Assembly (NCBI GenBank): GCA_019693395.1
Contig: JAAMXP010000183.1
Span: 30,681 to 94,680 of the forward strand
DNA length: 64,000 nt
Direction of reading: 5' to 3'
Source: Ettlia oleoabundans
Lineage: Eukaryota > Chlorophyta > Chlorophyceae > Chlamydomonadales
Shown here in pieces: positions 1-11,170 of the stretch. Under the pieces are notes generated by a model. It was given only the letters and a program-made list of their open reading frames with translations. It ran no database searches and was not told where the DNA came from. The position numbers were made by a program, and so were the translations under genes. Every line of letters starts with the position of its first letter. Position 1 is the first letter of the stretch.

Positions 1-121
1 GGCATCAGCTTACGGACGGCGGCACCAGTGATGCAAAAAAGCCCGCTCTGTCTGTGCCTTTTCCCACTCCTGGTCCTCCTTTCGCAGGATCCAGTACCAG
101 AAATACTCTATCGATCTCAGT

Positions 122-1840
122 ATGAATCAAGAGCCGCCTTTTGGTTGCAGCAGCGCAGCCCCTGGTTTCCTACAAGAGCGCCTGGCATCAGCACGCCGTG
201 TTCCTGCAGATGAGCGCACCCCCGAAGTTTCTGTGTTCATCGAAGTGTGTGTGCTGCTGACTGAGGCCCAGTAGAGGTTGGATGTGCTTCCCTCCCCCAG
301 CGCGACAGCCGAATACGAACGGCAGTAGCTGCTGGCGGCGCTGCACAAGACTCGTGCCGACATGCTCAGCCTGGTTGCCCCGCTGCAGCTCACCATCGGC
401 AACAGCACGGGCATATTTGTCGAGCGCAGGCTGGGAGACATGCTGATGGGCAGCATGATGTCAACTGGACGCCTCAGCTTGGCTCGTGCCTTCCTGCAGC
501 ATGATGGCCATCTCATGGTGGAGGCACTCATTCAATTTATGGGTGCTCACGTCAACCTGGCCTCGCTGCTGCGGCTGGCTCCATGCATCATGTTAATGCT
601 GTTTCCTCCCAAGACCACGATTGGCTCCCTGGAGTTGTCTGGAATGATTCTACAGCGCATGAAGGAGCCAGCAGTGCGGCATCAGGTGCAGCAAGGCTGG
701 ACGACTTGCAGCGCGGCGTGCCCCGCCCGCTGCTAACCTATGCTCAGCTGCTGCTGCTCTTTGCCAGTCATGCTGTGAACTCGGCGACATTCATTCCTCG
801 ACTCAGTTCTTCTCCAAGCAACGCATCTCTGCTCAGGTGAGCAGCGATTAGGCGTCGCTGCCACTAAGGCTGGCATGTTGGGTTGTCATGGGATCAGCAC
901 TGCACAGATGCCGGCCAAACTGGCAGCACTACTTACCACTGTGCCACTGCCTTACTTTCATGCCACAGCTGTTCCGGGCCTCACCCTCGCTTTCCTGTTA
1001 GCGGGATATGGTTATGGTGGTTTGCAGTACTGCCAGCGAGCTGCTGGAGCACTTGGCGCCCGAACAGCCAGCACTGGCATCCTGCGTCCTACTTCTCCAT
1101 GCAGCCAAGGCGTCCATGAAACTCAACCAGAGCCAGAGCTCATGGTCTCTCGTCCTGTCAGCCCACCAGCAGGCCCAGGAGCATGGCTGCGACCTTTCTG
1201 CCGCCATGTGCGGCTCTCAGCTGGCAGCGCTGGCAATAGTCTTGGTGCGACGGCATGAGCCCTCACAGGAGAGGCCTGGCACTGTTCTGACCTGGGTGCA
1301 GCAGGCAAAGACGACGTACTGCCGCTGCAAGCCACTCCTGCCTCGAGTGCGGACCCTGAACGCTGCTACCATTTTGCAAGCGGTGCAGTCAGTATAGCCA
1401 TGGCTGGAGGCACTCGTACAGCAAGGAAACACTTGGCAGCTGCCGGACACGGCCACTGCATCTCAATTTGCCAATGTCAGCAGTCAGGTCCGCCAACAGC
1501 TCAGGGACAACCCCGGAGATTACATCAAGTGTGCTGGCTGCGGCACATGCGCAATGCAGCTGCGGCGGTGCACGGGCTGCCGGCAGGTGCAATACTGCAA
1601 GTGAGGTGGACAGACAGGGACTTGTACGCCCATGCCGGCTTGTTTGCAATCGGGATCTAGTGGGTGTGGCTTCCACCATTTCTGTTGCCGGCTCTGCTGC
1701 ACCTTTTGCAATTGCGCATGTATCACCGCAATGCTCGTCTCATTCTGCTTGGCGCATGCAGTGTTGCGTGTCAGAAGGCGCATTGGAAGGAGCACAAGCC
1801 TGCGTGCAAGGCATACCAAAGTGCGCAGGCGGCGAGTTAG
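122..1840 (+). pseudogene. MYND zinc-finger protein, degenerate or readthrough-dependent
   Basis: The C terminus is a clear MYND zinc finger: CAGCG, CTGCRQVQYC, then after an intron (donor gtgagg at 1601, acceptor ending 1761) NVACQKAHWKEHKPAC and stop TAG at 1838-1840. MYND fingers bind proline-rich partners and are often C-terminal in algal multigene families. Upstream, an ATG at 122 opens a long frame that reads well as protein but contains TAG at 272 and 326, and the exon leading into the finger contains TAG at 1395. The coding frame also shifts between about 600 and 720 with no usable intron. A splice joins 836 (gtgagc) to 1021. No TAA or TGA lies inside the coherent stretches. Because other genes here end in TAG, genome-wide recoding is excluded. 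I read this as a recently decayed copy. A 5' exon upstream of the window cannot be excluded. Confidence 0.55.
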
Positions 1841-2479
1841 TGGAAGAGGAGTTTTACTGACAGAAAGAATGGAGCGGGCGGCAGTATTGCATCCTTTGCA
1901 GCATAAAACTGTGAAACTGTCACCGATGTTGGTGCCATGTGTGATTCGTCTGGTACTCTTATCGACATATGAGGAATCAATAAAATACCATGCTGGTTGC
2001 CAGACGCCTCCGACCGGCAGCCTCAGTACAACCATAGCAGGTAATGGAGGTTTGCAAGTCCAGTTCTGACCCTTCCGCATGATTGTGTTGGGCTGCGTTA
2101 TGAGGATGGCATCTGGGAGAAGCAGCGGCAGCAACATCTGAGACTTCGGTGGCCCTACTTTTAGCATCACCAGGGGCAGCAGACTCGACATGCAGGCTCG
2201 AGAAAACATGCCAATGCACATGACAACCAGCAAGCGGCGAAGCAGGAAAACTGAAAAGTGTATATCTGGCAGGAAGCTTCATGCGTTTGACGCTTAGAAC
2301 CCTTTCAGGCACCCTGCGCTGCCAAGAAGGTGTGAGCTGGTGCCAGCGGCATGTCGAGCAGATAGTGTTATGCGTTGCGTAACCCTGTTGCCTACTAGGT
2401 GTAAATCACGCACTGGGAGTGAGCACGGTCGAAGACTTAGCTCTGCTGTAACGCTGGAGGTGATCGCTGCCAACCTTGG
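1841..2479. other. Intergenic spacer
   Basis: Spacer between the MYND locus and the Tpt1 gene. An AATAAA lies at 1979-1984, but this is not the usual green-algal poly(A) element. I see no supported gene here. Confidence 0.5.
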
Positions 2480-4167
2480 ATGGCGGACAGAACCCTACAC
2501 AATAAAACCTTGTCAGCGGTTGGGCAGCAAGTAACTGGCAGCGACGCAGGGGCACCGCCTGAGGGCACCAGCGGCGATAACAGCAAAGTGCGTCACGATG
2601 ACCACCTCACCTCTGTGAGCAAGGAAATGGCGCAGCTCTTGCGGCATGATCCCCCAGATGGTGCGCGTAGGGTAGCATTGTATGAGCCGTGAGCCTCAGC
2701 ACAAGAACTTACAAGACAGATCTGGATCCCCTGCACCTGATGCACCGTGTCTGCCTTAACTGCCCCCAATTGTGTTATGCCATCACGGAGAAGGCTTGTG
2801 GCAGCGACACCTTTGCTGAGCACCTTTGCTCCAGTCCATTCCTTATACAGGTATGGATGGGTGCGGATTTGTATCAGCAAACAGACTTGTCCAAAAGATG
2901 GAGCAGCTTACAAAGGAGGAAGAGGTCCAGCAGATAGCAGCGACAGATGACAAGGTAGGGTTAACAGTTACCATTACTTAGACCTGGCATGGTCAATGCA
3001 GAACAGCTCATGTCTGCTGTTGGTTTTGCCTCATGCAAGCAGGGTCGCTACCAACTTATGGATCAGGGAGATGGTGAACTGCGTGTGCGGGCAGTGCAGG
3101 GACACTCAGGCATGCTCAGAGAGCACCAGCGCACTGCCTCAACGATATTTGCCTAGTTTGCAAGTTGCCGTGGTCTTGTCATGCATGTACCCTTGTTTGA
3201 ATTCTGACCTATAATGTAGCTGTCGTTGCTGGCTGACACTGTAGCTAATCTCTCGCCTGTGTCTTCAAACCCATAACTTGCAGTGCCACTTAAAACCCCG
3301 CTGTATGACCCCATCACAGCACCGGAGGAGGTTCCAATTGCACTGCATGCAACAAGTCGTGAGAAGTGAGCGCTCTGGCTGTTCAGCGCTGCCAGTGGTG
3401 CAGTTCGGCGACCTAGAACAGCGTGCAAGCAGCGACAATGCAGGGCGTGCCGGAGCACACAGCTGCTAGGCCAGCTGGAGACATGTCGTGCAGGCTGCCA
3501 AGTGCCGCCTGCCATGACCCCCTGCTTGCAGTTGGGACAGGATTCACGCCAGCGGGGAGCTGCGGCGCATGAATCGAACACACATCCACTTTGCTTCAGA
3601 GCCCAAGCACCTGCGCGCCGATGACTGGGCGTGTGTGCTGTGCCAGGCAAGCAGTTAGCATGCCAGCCTGCATCTTTGTTTCCCTGGGGGCTGTCATGCT
3701 CCCATTGGCGGCCTCCACAACCGCAGCAGCATAACAGTATTGCCTGCCACCACTTTGACATCCTCTCGAGCAGGTTATTGCCCAGGGCGTGGTGGTTGTC
3801 CCCTTGTGCAGGTTGACCTGCGCGCCGCTATTGAAGCAGGCATCACATTCTGCCGAGCCACCAACAATGTGGTCCTCAGCGAGGGTCCAGTACCGCTCAA
3901 GTTTGTGCATCGCATCAAGGTGGGTCTGTGTGGGTTAGTCAGGTGGGCTAGTCAGGTGGCTTACAAAGCTGGCAATGCGGGCGGAGGCATGCTAGTCAGC
4001 TCAGGACTGAGCCCACATGTTTTATGATTTTGCTGTAGCTGCGAGACCTGCCAGAAGACTGGCAGCGTCAGATACCCAACCGCGAGCGCTTGTTGAGGGA
4101 GGAGCAGGAGGAAGAGGAGGCAGCACAGAAGGGGAGCAACCACAAGGACCACCAGCAGGGGCAGTGA
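2480..4167 (+). CDS. TPT1: tRNA 2'-phosphotransferase (Tpt1/KptA family)
   Basis: Removes the 2'-phosphate left at the tRNA splice junction, transferring it to NAD+. Seven exons: 2480-2660, 2851-2954, 3043-3109, 3284-3365, 3532-3646, 3812-3919 and 4039-4167, all in phase, 261 residues. Family motifs appear in order: SKEMAQLLRH at the N-terminal end of the fold, DGCGFVSANRLV, GRYQLMD, then VRAVQGHS (the RxxQGHS signature), IALHAT, WDRIHASGELRRMNRTHIHFA (R-x-HIH) and ATNNVVLSEG. These cover the Arg, His and Arg residues expected of the active site. The C terminus is a short acidic and Gln-rich tail. Introns 3 and 5 must use GC donors (gcatgc at 3110, gcaagc at 3647) to keep frame. The ATG at 2480 gives a 30-40 residue lead before the domain. 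A TGTAA lies 45 bp past the stop. Confidence 0.9.
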
Positions 4168-4490
4168 GGCAGCCGATCAGGAGGGCTTGCTTGATGTGTG
4201 CTTTCACAACAATGTAATTACAGGATATACTACAATACACAATTGGCTGGCCCACTTCCGTTGTGCATATGTCAACCACACGGACAATCAACAGTTTGCA
4301 CACAATGTCAGCACCAGCGCCAATCCGCCTGCCCAGTGCTGTGCCTGCTGTGCATGTTATCCACGCGCGACGCGCTTGACATCTTTCGGAGGCACGTTTA
4401 AAATAAAGGGCGGAGTAGTATATTTGCATGGCGGGAGGCTGTCGCACCCGCGCCTGGTGTAGCACTGTGCATGCAGATTCAAGTTGCGAG
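4168..4490. other. Intergenic spacer
   Basis: Short spacer between two co-directional genes. It holds the Tpt1 poly(A) element and presumably the promoter of the LRR gene. No TATA box is obvious. Confidence 0.4.
4213..4217 (+). terminator. TGTAA poly(A) signal of the Tpt1 gene
   Basis: TGTAA, the usual green-algal polyadenylation element, sits 45 bp downstream of the Tpt1 stop codon. Confidence 0.5.
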
Positions 4491-7400
4491 ATGGATTGGA
4501 GCCCTGCGTGGGAGCAGCTCCCTGCGGATTTGCTGCTGCATGTTGCTCAAGTTGCGGGGAAAAGCGCGGGTATTGGGGCGACAAAGACGTCGCTGAGGCT
4601 GGTTTGCAAGGCATGGAAGGGCGCCCTCCCGCTAGGTGGGCGGCTCAAAAGCTTGCGGCGGCAATCCCTGCCTGCTTTGGCAGCGTAGTTCTAACGCCTG
4701 CTGCTCCCTTCTCTTAACACCGCCAACTAGTCTCTGCAGGCCACTCCGTTCCCGCCAAAATCTGGGAGTGGAGCGGAGCCATGGAGCTTGGGCTGGCCCC
4801 TCACGCCCGATGCATCGAGGTGCTGTCGCCCGTGCCCCTCCCCACCAGCGCACCAATGCCCCAGCTGGCGCTGTGCTCCCGCCTATGCTCCCTGACGTTG
4901 CAGTGCATCCATGCTGTCGCGCTGCCGGCAGTCGGCCATCTTGTGGGGCTCCAAACACTTGACGCCACGGGTAGGTCGCCACTTTGTGCTCGTGCTGGCG
5001 TTCCGGCCTCCCATGTGAAGAGAAGCGTGGCTGCAAGGCGGGTCACGCCCAATGTCAATGTGCAGTGCGGTTTGTGAAAAGAACAAGCTACCACGCTTGA
5101 AACCCCCTCCTTTCGCTTCAGTCTCTTTCGCTGGAAATTTTCTTGTGCCTGTGTGTGCGTGCTTTGCCTGCTCTGCAGTGAGTTTCCCTGAAGCCATGCC
5201 AGGGTGGCTGGACTGGGCGTCAGAGCTGAGCAGTCTGCGCGAGTTGCGCCTGTCAGCTGAGCCGATGCGGCTGCAGCCAGAGGAAGGGCTGTCCGCCCTG
5301 CTGCCGCTGCGCCGCCAGCTGAAAACCCTGCGCCTGGACGGCTGCATGCTTCTCGAGGACGTTGGGGTGCTAACTCTAGCGCAGCTCACGGTTCTGGAGC
5401 GCCTGGGGGTGACGTGCTGCCAGATCAGCCAGGCAGGGCTGGATGAGCTGGCGGCGGCGCTGCCCCGGCTGGCCCACTTGGAGTTGCGCCTGCCGGATGG
5501 GGTGGCTGGTGAGCTCCCCTGACTGCAACATTTGGAATGACCACCACCTCCACCTAGTGCTTTGCAGTGCACCAGCGCCGGCACCATAACAGCCGAACAA
5601 GCTTCATTGAACATCTTCGTGCAGCTTGATGATGTGTAATCTAGCACTACCTCTCCGCTGCCTGCAGGCGACCGCCTGCTGCGACAGACGGCCATCCGCA
5701 CCGGCGGCGGCCTGGTGGTGCAGGTATCCCGGGTCAAGGCTAGCGGCCTCATCTCAGCTGCAGGGTCTCTGATGCCAGGATTGTCCCGCCTGGAAGTGTA
5801 CCACTGTGACGGCTGCTTCCTGCTTACCGCGGTGCCCAGCTTCCACCTGCTGAGCCAGCTGGAGGTACTCAGGTGCGCTGCTGGCAGCACCGCGCCCGTG
5901 TGACCAACTGCTGACCTCTACAGCACCATGCCGTGGTTCAAGCTCGCGGCCTGCAATTGAGCCTTGCATTGGCGGCATCCTGCATCAATCCTTTGACTGA
6001 CATTTCTCAACCGACTGTGTTCCTGCGCCTCCCACCGGTTCTGCCCGCAGCCTGCCATGCATCCAGCTGCCGGCAGATGCTGTGAAGCAGCTATCCGCCT
6101 GCACCCGCCTTTGTCAACTGGATGCAGAGTTGAACTTCACCGTCAGGTGTGTAGACACAGGGCAGGCCATCCCTGGCCTGGCTATGTGCTTTTGATGTAC
6201 TATGTTGCTATAAGTTATGCAAGCAGTCTCCTGGAGTTCTAAAAGCTCGGCAGACCATTGCACCGTACCAAATGTTTAGAGCTCAAGCTGTGATCACTTG
6301 AGCTGAACGGCGCAATCAGCTGCAGGGACGAGGCGTTGCTGAGCTGGCGCTCTCTGTCCCGCCTGACCCGCCTGCGCCTCGTGGGCAACTTCTACCTCAG
6401 CGAGGCGGCGCTGGGGGACGTGCTGCGGGCCGTGCCTCACATGCAGGCAAGCTGGGCTGGCAGCCTTAAGGTCCTATGCCCATGGCAGATTGTGCATCTC
6501 ACCACCAATACAATCCTGGCCCCTTGTCAGGAGTTGGACATATCTGCTGGTCTGTGATGGTACCGTCGCCTCGCTCTTCCATGGGTGTAGGAACTGAGGC
6601 TGGAGCAGGTGCAGGGCAGCGGCGCCTTGCTGGAGCCTCTGGCCGACATGCCCACCCTGCGCTGCCTAGAGCTGGCAGGCTGCCACCTGAACGACGCACA
6701 GGCGCTGACGGCTGCGCTGTGCTCGGTGTCAAGTCTGCCGCACCTGAGGGTGCAGGTAAGGAGCCTAGTGAAGCTGAGGCAAGGAGCATATGGGGAGCAG
6801 GGAAGTTGGTATGTATGCAACGACAGGGCTCCTCCTGACTGTCATTGTATCTGCTTGATATGAGCACCACGGGGGATGTCATCTTGGGTCGTTGTTCTCT
6901 ATACACCTGCCAGGCAAGATCTTGAGATGCCAATGTCGGGTTGTGCTGCAGTCCTGTGGCATCCAGAGCGAGGTGTGTGAGGCGGTGGCGGCGGCATTGC
7001 AGCGGCTGCCTGCACTCAAGGAACTGCAGCTGGGCCTGCGGCGGGTGCTGCCCCCCAGCACAGGCAAGATGGGGCAACCGGGCTGCCTATGTTGCTAAGG
7101 AACCGAGGAATGCGTTCCACTGCTATTTGGTGCGCACAAGCCCCCTGATTGCATCCTGCTTCTCTTGATCCTTTTCAGCTGTCCTGCTCCCCCATTGCTG
7201 CAGCTGAGGCGATTGCGGGCGGTTGCGCCGGTTGCACCCAGCTCACCGCATTGAACGTCTACTTCACAAGTTATGCTCATGATGCGCCTGTCGTGCCAGC
7301 CTGGCGCCAGCTCACTAGCCTGACCGGCTTGCGGCGCCTGCACGCCAGCAGTGGGCTGGGCTGGGACGCAGAGGCCTTTGCCTCTGTGGCAGAAAGGGCC

Positions 7401-7793
7401 ACCGCCCTACGTGCCGTGACAATCACGGACAATGCAGGGACGGTGGATGACAGCTGGGCTGCCTCACTGGCGCACCTACGCCAGCTCAGCAAACTCCAAC
7501 TAAACTCCTGCCGCCAGATGGGGCCAAAAGCTGTCGCCTGGCTGTGCCGCCTCAGCTCTCTGACAAGCCTCGAGGCGTTCAGGTGCCGCGGAAGCAACAG
7601 CGGGTACCAAGCACGGGGAAGAATGCACTGCCTTCACTTAGGCCTGCTTGGTCATGGGTAGGGCGCCGTCTTCCCATGATCTCTGTATTACCGTGTGCTG
7701 CTCTGCAGGTGCCCCAGCCTTGGATCTGCGGAGACCCTGCAGCAGCTGCGGGACAGCCTGCCCTGCCTGGCCACCCTCACCATGCACGAGTGA
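4491..7793 (+). CDS. F-box-like / leucine-rich repeat protein
   Basis: Ten exons in phase: 4491-4635, 4740-4970, 5179-5508, 5668-5872, 6051-6146, 6326-6446, 6591-6755, 6952-7044, 7179-7582 and 7709-7793, giving 624 residues. The N terminus (WEQLPADLLLHVAQVAG, then LRLVCKAWKGA) has the LP...L and VC+xW spacing of an F-box. The rest is a run of leucine-rich repeats of the cysteine-containing type, for example LRELRLSAEP, LKTLRLDGCMLL, LTRLRLVGNFYLS, LRCLELAGCHLN and LSKLQLNSC. Such proteins usually act as substrate receptors of SCF ubiquitin ligases, an inference here. Most exons end inside a repeat. Intron 6 uses a GC donor (gcaagc at 6447). The exon 8 to 9 join (donor 7045) is the least certain. 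No transmembrane segment or signal peptide is seen. Confidence 0.8.
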
Positions 7794-8338
7794 GGAGAGG
7801 AGCCTTTACACGAGTAGAGTAGAGTGTTCGATCGCGACATGCCACAGCGTGCACATAAGTTTTAGGCAGTACTCGAAGTTTGATGGAGATGGGGAAGCCA
7901 TGCTGTAGCCGTGAGAAATGTGCGATGCACGACCATATTCAGACGAATGAAATCAGAAGCAGAGGTAATCAATCAATCTATCGATGGAGGACGACGACTG
8001 GAACAAAAGATTAACAGAATGCAATGCAGCGTATCGATGAGGTGTGGGGGAGGAGATGCATCTAATATGGCAAACGGTATGAAGCGATCTACCAGGCTGC
8101 AGCTCAACTGCTAGAGCAAAAGGCACGGAGGCTGTACTTCAGGGAACGCTTGTTGCACTAAGAAGGGTCAAAAGGGAAGCAACCGGGGTCAGCCCATGGG
8201 GAGGCCTCTTGTAGAAACGGGCCACAGAAAGAAAGGCGCAGTAGCCGTGGTAGGGCTGAGGGCAATTACACCCTCTGCCAAACGCACCCCAGCCTCTCAC
8301 TCCTTGACCAAACACCTAGCTGCGTTTCTAGAGCGCCC
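7794..8338. other. Convergent intergenic region
   Basis: Tail-to-tail spacer holding the 3' ends of the LRR gene (+) and the Sec14 gene (-). It includes a minus-strand TGTAA at 8266-8270. No other gene is seen. Confidence 0.5.
8266..8270 (-). terminator. TGTAA poly(A) signal of the Sec14-like gene
   Basis: TTACA on the plus strand reads TGTAA on the minus strand, 69 bp past the Sec14-like stop codon. Confidence 0.45.
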
Positions 8339-10674
8339 TCACATCACCACCACATTCCTCTCAAAATCTGCACTCAACGCTGCTTCTTCCTCCAACTTGT
8401 GTCCGTTGGCCCCCCCAGCCGCCTCTGCCGCCCCGAGGTCCTGCACCACCTGTGCATCCAGCGCCTGCATGCGCTCCCCATAACCCTCAAAGCTCCACAA
8501 CTGGTCAATGGGGACAGCGCCGCCCAGGGAATCATCTATGTGCTGCATGTCAAAGTGCTTCTCCATGGTCTCTGCAGGGCCAGCAGGGGGATCAGAGCAA
8601 CGCAGGTAAGGAATGGTGAAAGGGGGGGCGGTGTGCGTTGTGGAGGTGGTGCAGAAGGGGGTGGGAAATGGCAGGGGTTGCACGGTTTGGGGAGGCGATG
8701 GTATCCCTGTGCAGTGGCTGAGAGGCGCATTGGACTTGCATTGATGGGCAAACAGGCACATAAGACAGCATATGTTGCAGGTGTGAAGAACTTCAGCTAC
8801 CCAGCAGCTCCATCTGCACTCCCAATGCTGCTGCTGGTTACCAGTCCCTTCCCTTACCCGGCGGGCTCTTGGTAGACAGGAACACCAGCTTCTCGCGGGT
8901 ATGTGGGTCGACAAAGGGCGACACAGCACGCCACAGGATGTTGAAGATTGTGGGTGGCCGGTAGGACACGGCGCAGCCAAGCCGCTCTGGGAAGTGGTTC
9001 TGTAGGGCAGCACACAAGCGGGAAGCTTGGGCAAAATGGGCTAGACAGGCAGGGCAAGCGGAGCTGGGCTGCCCGGGGTAGGAAATTGTGCAACATATGC
9101 TGCTCCAGCGGAGGAAGCAGCAAGCAGGTGCAGTAAGTGGATGCTTGATTCAGTTGCCACTGAATCAAGAATCAGTGCAGACCCAACCCTGGTGGCAAGG
9201 CATTTTGATGCAGCCAGCCAGCATGGCAGCCAGCCCCCACCTGCAGTATGTGCAGCACTTGCAGCGAGACCTTGATGGGCGGGCTGTTCTTGCTGGTGTA
9301 CCCCACATAGTCAATCAGCCACGTCATCTTGCCATCAGCTGCACATGGACGGAGACGGCAGCGGCGCAAGGCGGTCAGGGCAGATGTGCAGGGTGAGAAC
9401 CGGTGGGGTGTCACAAGCGTGCCCTGTACCTGGAAGTTTGCCAAACAGGGCAGATGGCGTGGACCAGAAACTAATCAAATGCTCTGCCTCGTTCTCCTGT
9501 GGTCTCCTGGCAATCAACAGCATGCACGCGCAAGGCATGCAGACGGCATGCTAGGCTGGGGTCGCCGGCTGACCGGTTTGCGCCTGCGTCACCTGCGGTG
9601 GCGTCCGCTATGCGAGCCGCCATCTCGAGCGTGTATACCAGCCATTTCACACGCTCCTCGCTGTTGCCGCTATACACAGCTTCCAGCCTGCAGCAGGCGC
9701 GTGAGGTATGCCAGATGGTGGGTTGGCGTCATGCCGATGAAGGCCATGCCAGGAAAGGAAGCGCAGGAGCCGCCAGTGCATGCCGGCATGACGCGGTAGT
9801 GGCGGCCATGCGCTGCATGTCTTGGCAGCCCTGAATTGTGGCGTCTCAGTGAGTATCCAGCTAGAAGGTGGCTGGCAGTCACCGCTGGCAGTTATGCGAG
9901 CCAGAACGACCCATCGCCACCCCAGCCGAGCCCACCTTGGTCGCATGAGAACAATGGGGCGCCCCGCCTTGTCTGGGTGGCTCAGGATGAACAGCTTGCC
10001 CCGTGCCCCCTCGTGCTTGATGTTGTCCCAGTTGAGGGCCTCAGGCCGGTACTCACCCCGCCACTTCAGCGTCTCAAGCAGCATCTGCAGGCCATGTTTG
10101 CCATGTTTCTTGTCAGGTTGGCGTGCATGTAATTGTACAGGGCATCAGCTAACAGCATAGTGTGCCTGGACAAAGCTGGATCCACCAGCCCTTGAACGAG
10201 GCAGTGGCTGCTGCCAGCCCCACAATAAATAAGCTGCCAGGATGTTGCGCAAGTTAGTGCAGCAGGATGATTGTAAGGTTCCAGGCTGGCCTTCGAACCT
10301 TTGTTGCCTTTGTCACATTCCAACCGCGGGCCCGCAGGTATCGAATGTAGGTGCCGCGCGTGCAGAATGCTGCATGAGCCGCTGACGCCTGCACCGCCCG
10401 CCACAAGTGGTGCATTGTGGAGGGGTTAGAGGTCTGCTGCCAACCAGTTGTGCACCCGGTCACGCTTATACAACCATGTTTTTGATGTCAGTGTTGTAAA
10501 CTCTCAAGCAGCATGGGTCAAGGCAGGCTCAGGGGTCGGAGAGCGGTCCCTCACCGCTACAACTCCCGCCACTCCATCCTTGAGCTGGGACAACTTGCGC
10601 TCCTGCTCCGCATCTAGCGACACGGTCTCATACCATGGCCTCTTTGTCACGTTTTCATACCAAAGCGGCGCCAT
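8339..10674 (-). CDS. CRAL-TRIO (Sec14-like) lipid-transfer protein
   Basis: Seven exons in phase on the minus strand: 10555-10674, 10299-10388, 9936-10084, 9593-9687, 9241-9338, 8858-8999 and 8339-8571, giving 308 residues. The CRAL-TRIO N-terminal helix motif reads TYIRYLRARGWNVTKA. The lipid-binding domain follows with WRGEYRPEAL, GRPIVLMRPR, a WLVYTLEMAAR segment, MTWLIDYVGYTSKNSPP (the usual WLID(F/Y)xGYS) and HFPERLGCAV...FNILWRAVSPF. Sec14 proteins exchange phosphatidylinositol and other lipids between membranes and help present them to kinases. The C-terminal 75 residues are acidic and Ala-rich and may be a regulatory tail. The protein has a minimal Sec14 length, with no GOLD or other added domain. 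The start ATG is at 10674; exon 1 is short and not diagnostic on its own. Confidence 0.88.
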
Positions 10675-11170
10675 GACTGTAGTTTGTAAGTGCTTTTGAG
10701 TGGCAGCGCCCACACGAGTCAATTCGGCTGTAGCCGCACTGGCAACGTGATCAGGGAGCAGCACTCAAAGCGTTAGTAGCGCGGATGCCGACTGCCAGCA
10801 TTCTGCACTTATTGCAGCGACCACTACCTGTACTGCCTGAACCTCTTCTTGAGTAGCGTTTGCTTGTGTAGGGTTTGAAGCTGCGACCCGATAACCGGGC
10901 ATTACGGCCGGGTGACCCTTGCTCAATGGTGAGGTCCACACCCAGGCTACTCGGCGCCGGGCAGTAACAACCCGCTGCCATAAGGCTCAGGAACCGTGTA
11001 TTGCATGGTGTATAAAGTTGGACAGATAGCTCATTGATCACAACGTGCACAGATGAACAACAGAAGATTGCAATTGCAGAGATTACATGTTGCACGCCAA
11101 TGCGGCCATCAATGCTCGCACCACTCCCACCGCCTTGCGGCAGACCCCCTGGTACGCAGTACGTTGCTCA
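10675..11170. other. Intergenic region
   Basis: Promoter side of the Sec14-like gene and 3' side of the PsbP-like gene, both on the minus strand. It includes the latter's TGTAA. No further gene is seen. Confidence 0.45.
11093..11097 (-). terminator. TGTAA poly(A) signal of the PsbP-like gene
   Basis: Minus-strand TGTAA located 74 bp past the PsbP-like stop codon. Confidence 0.45.
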
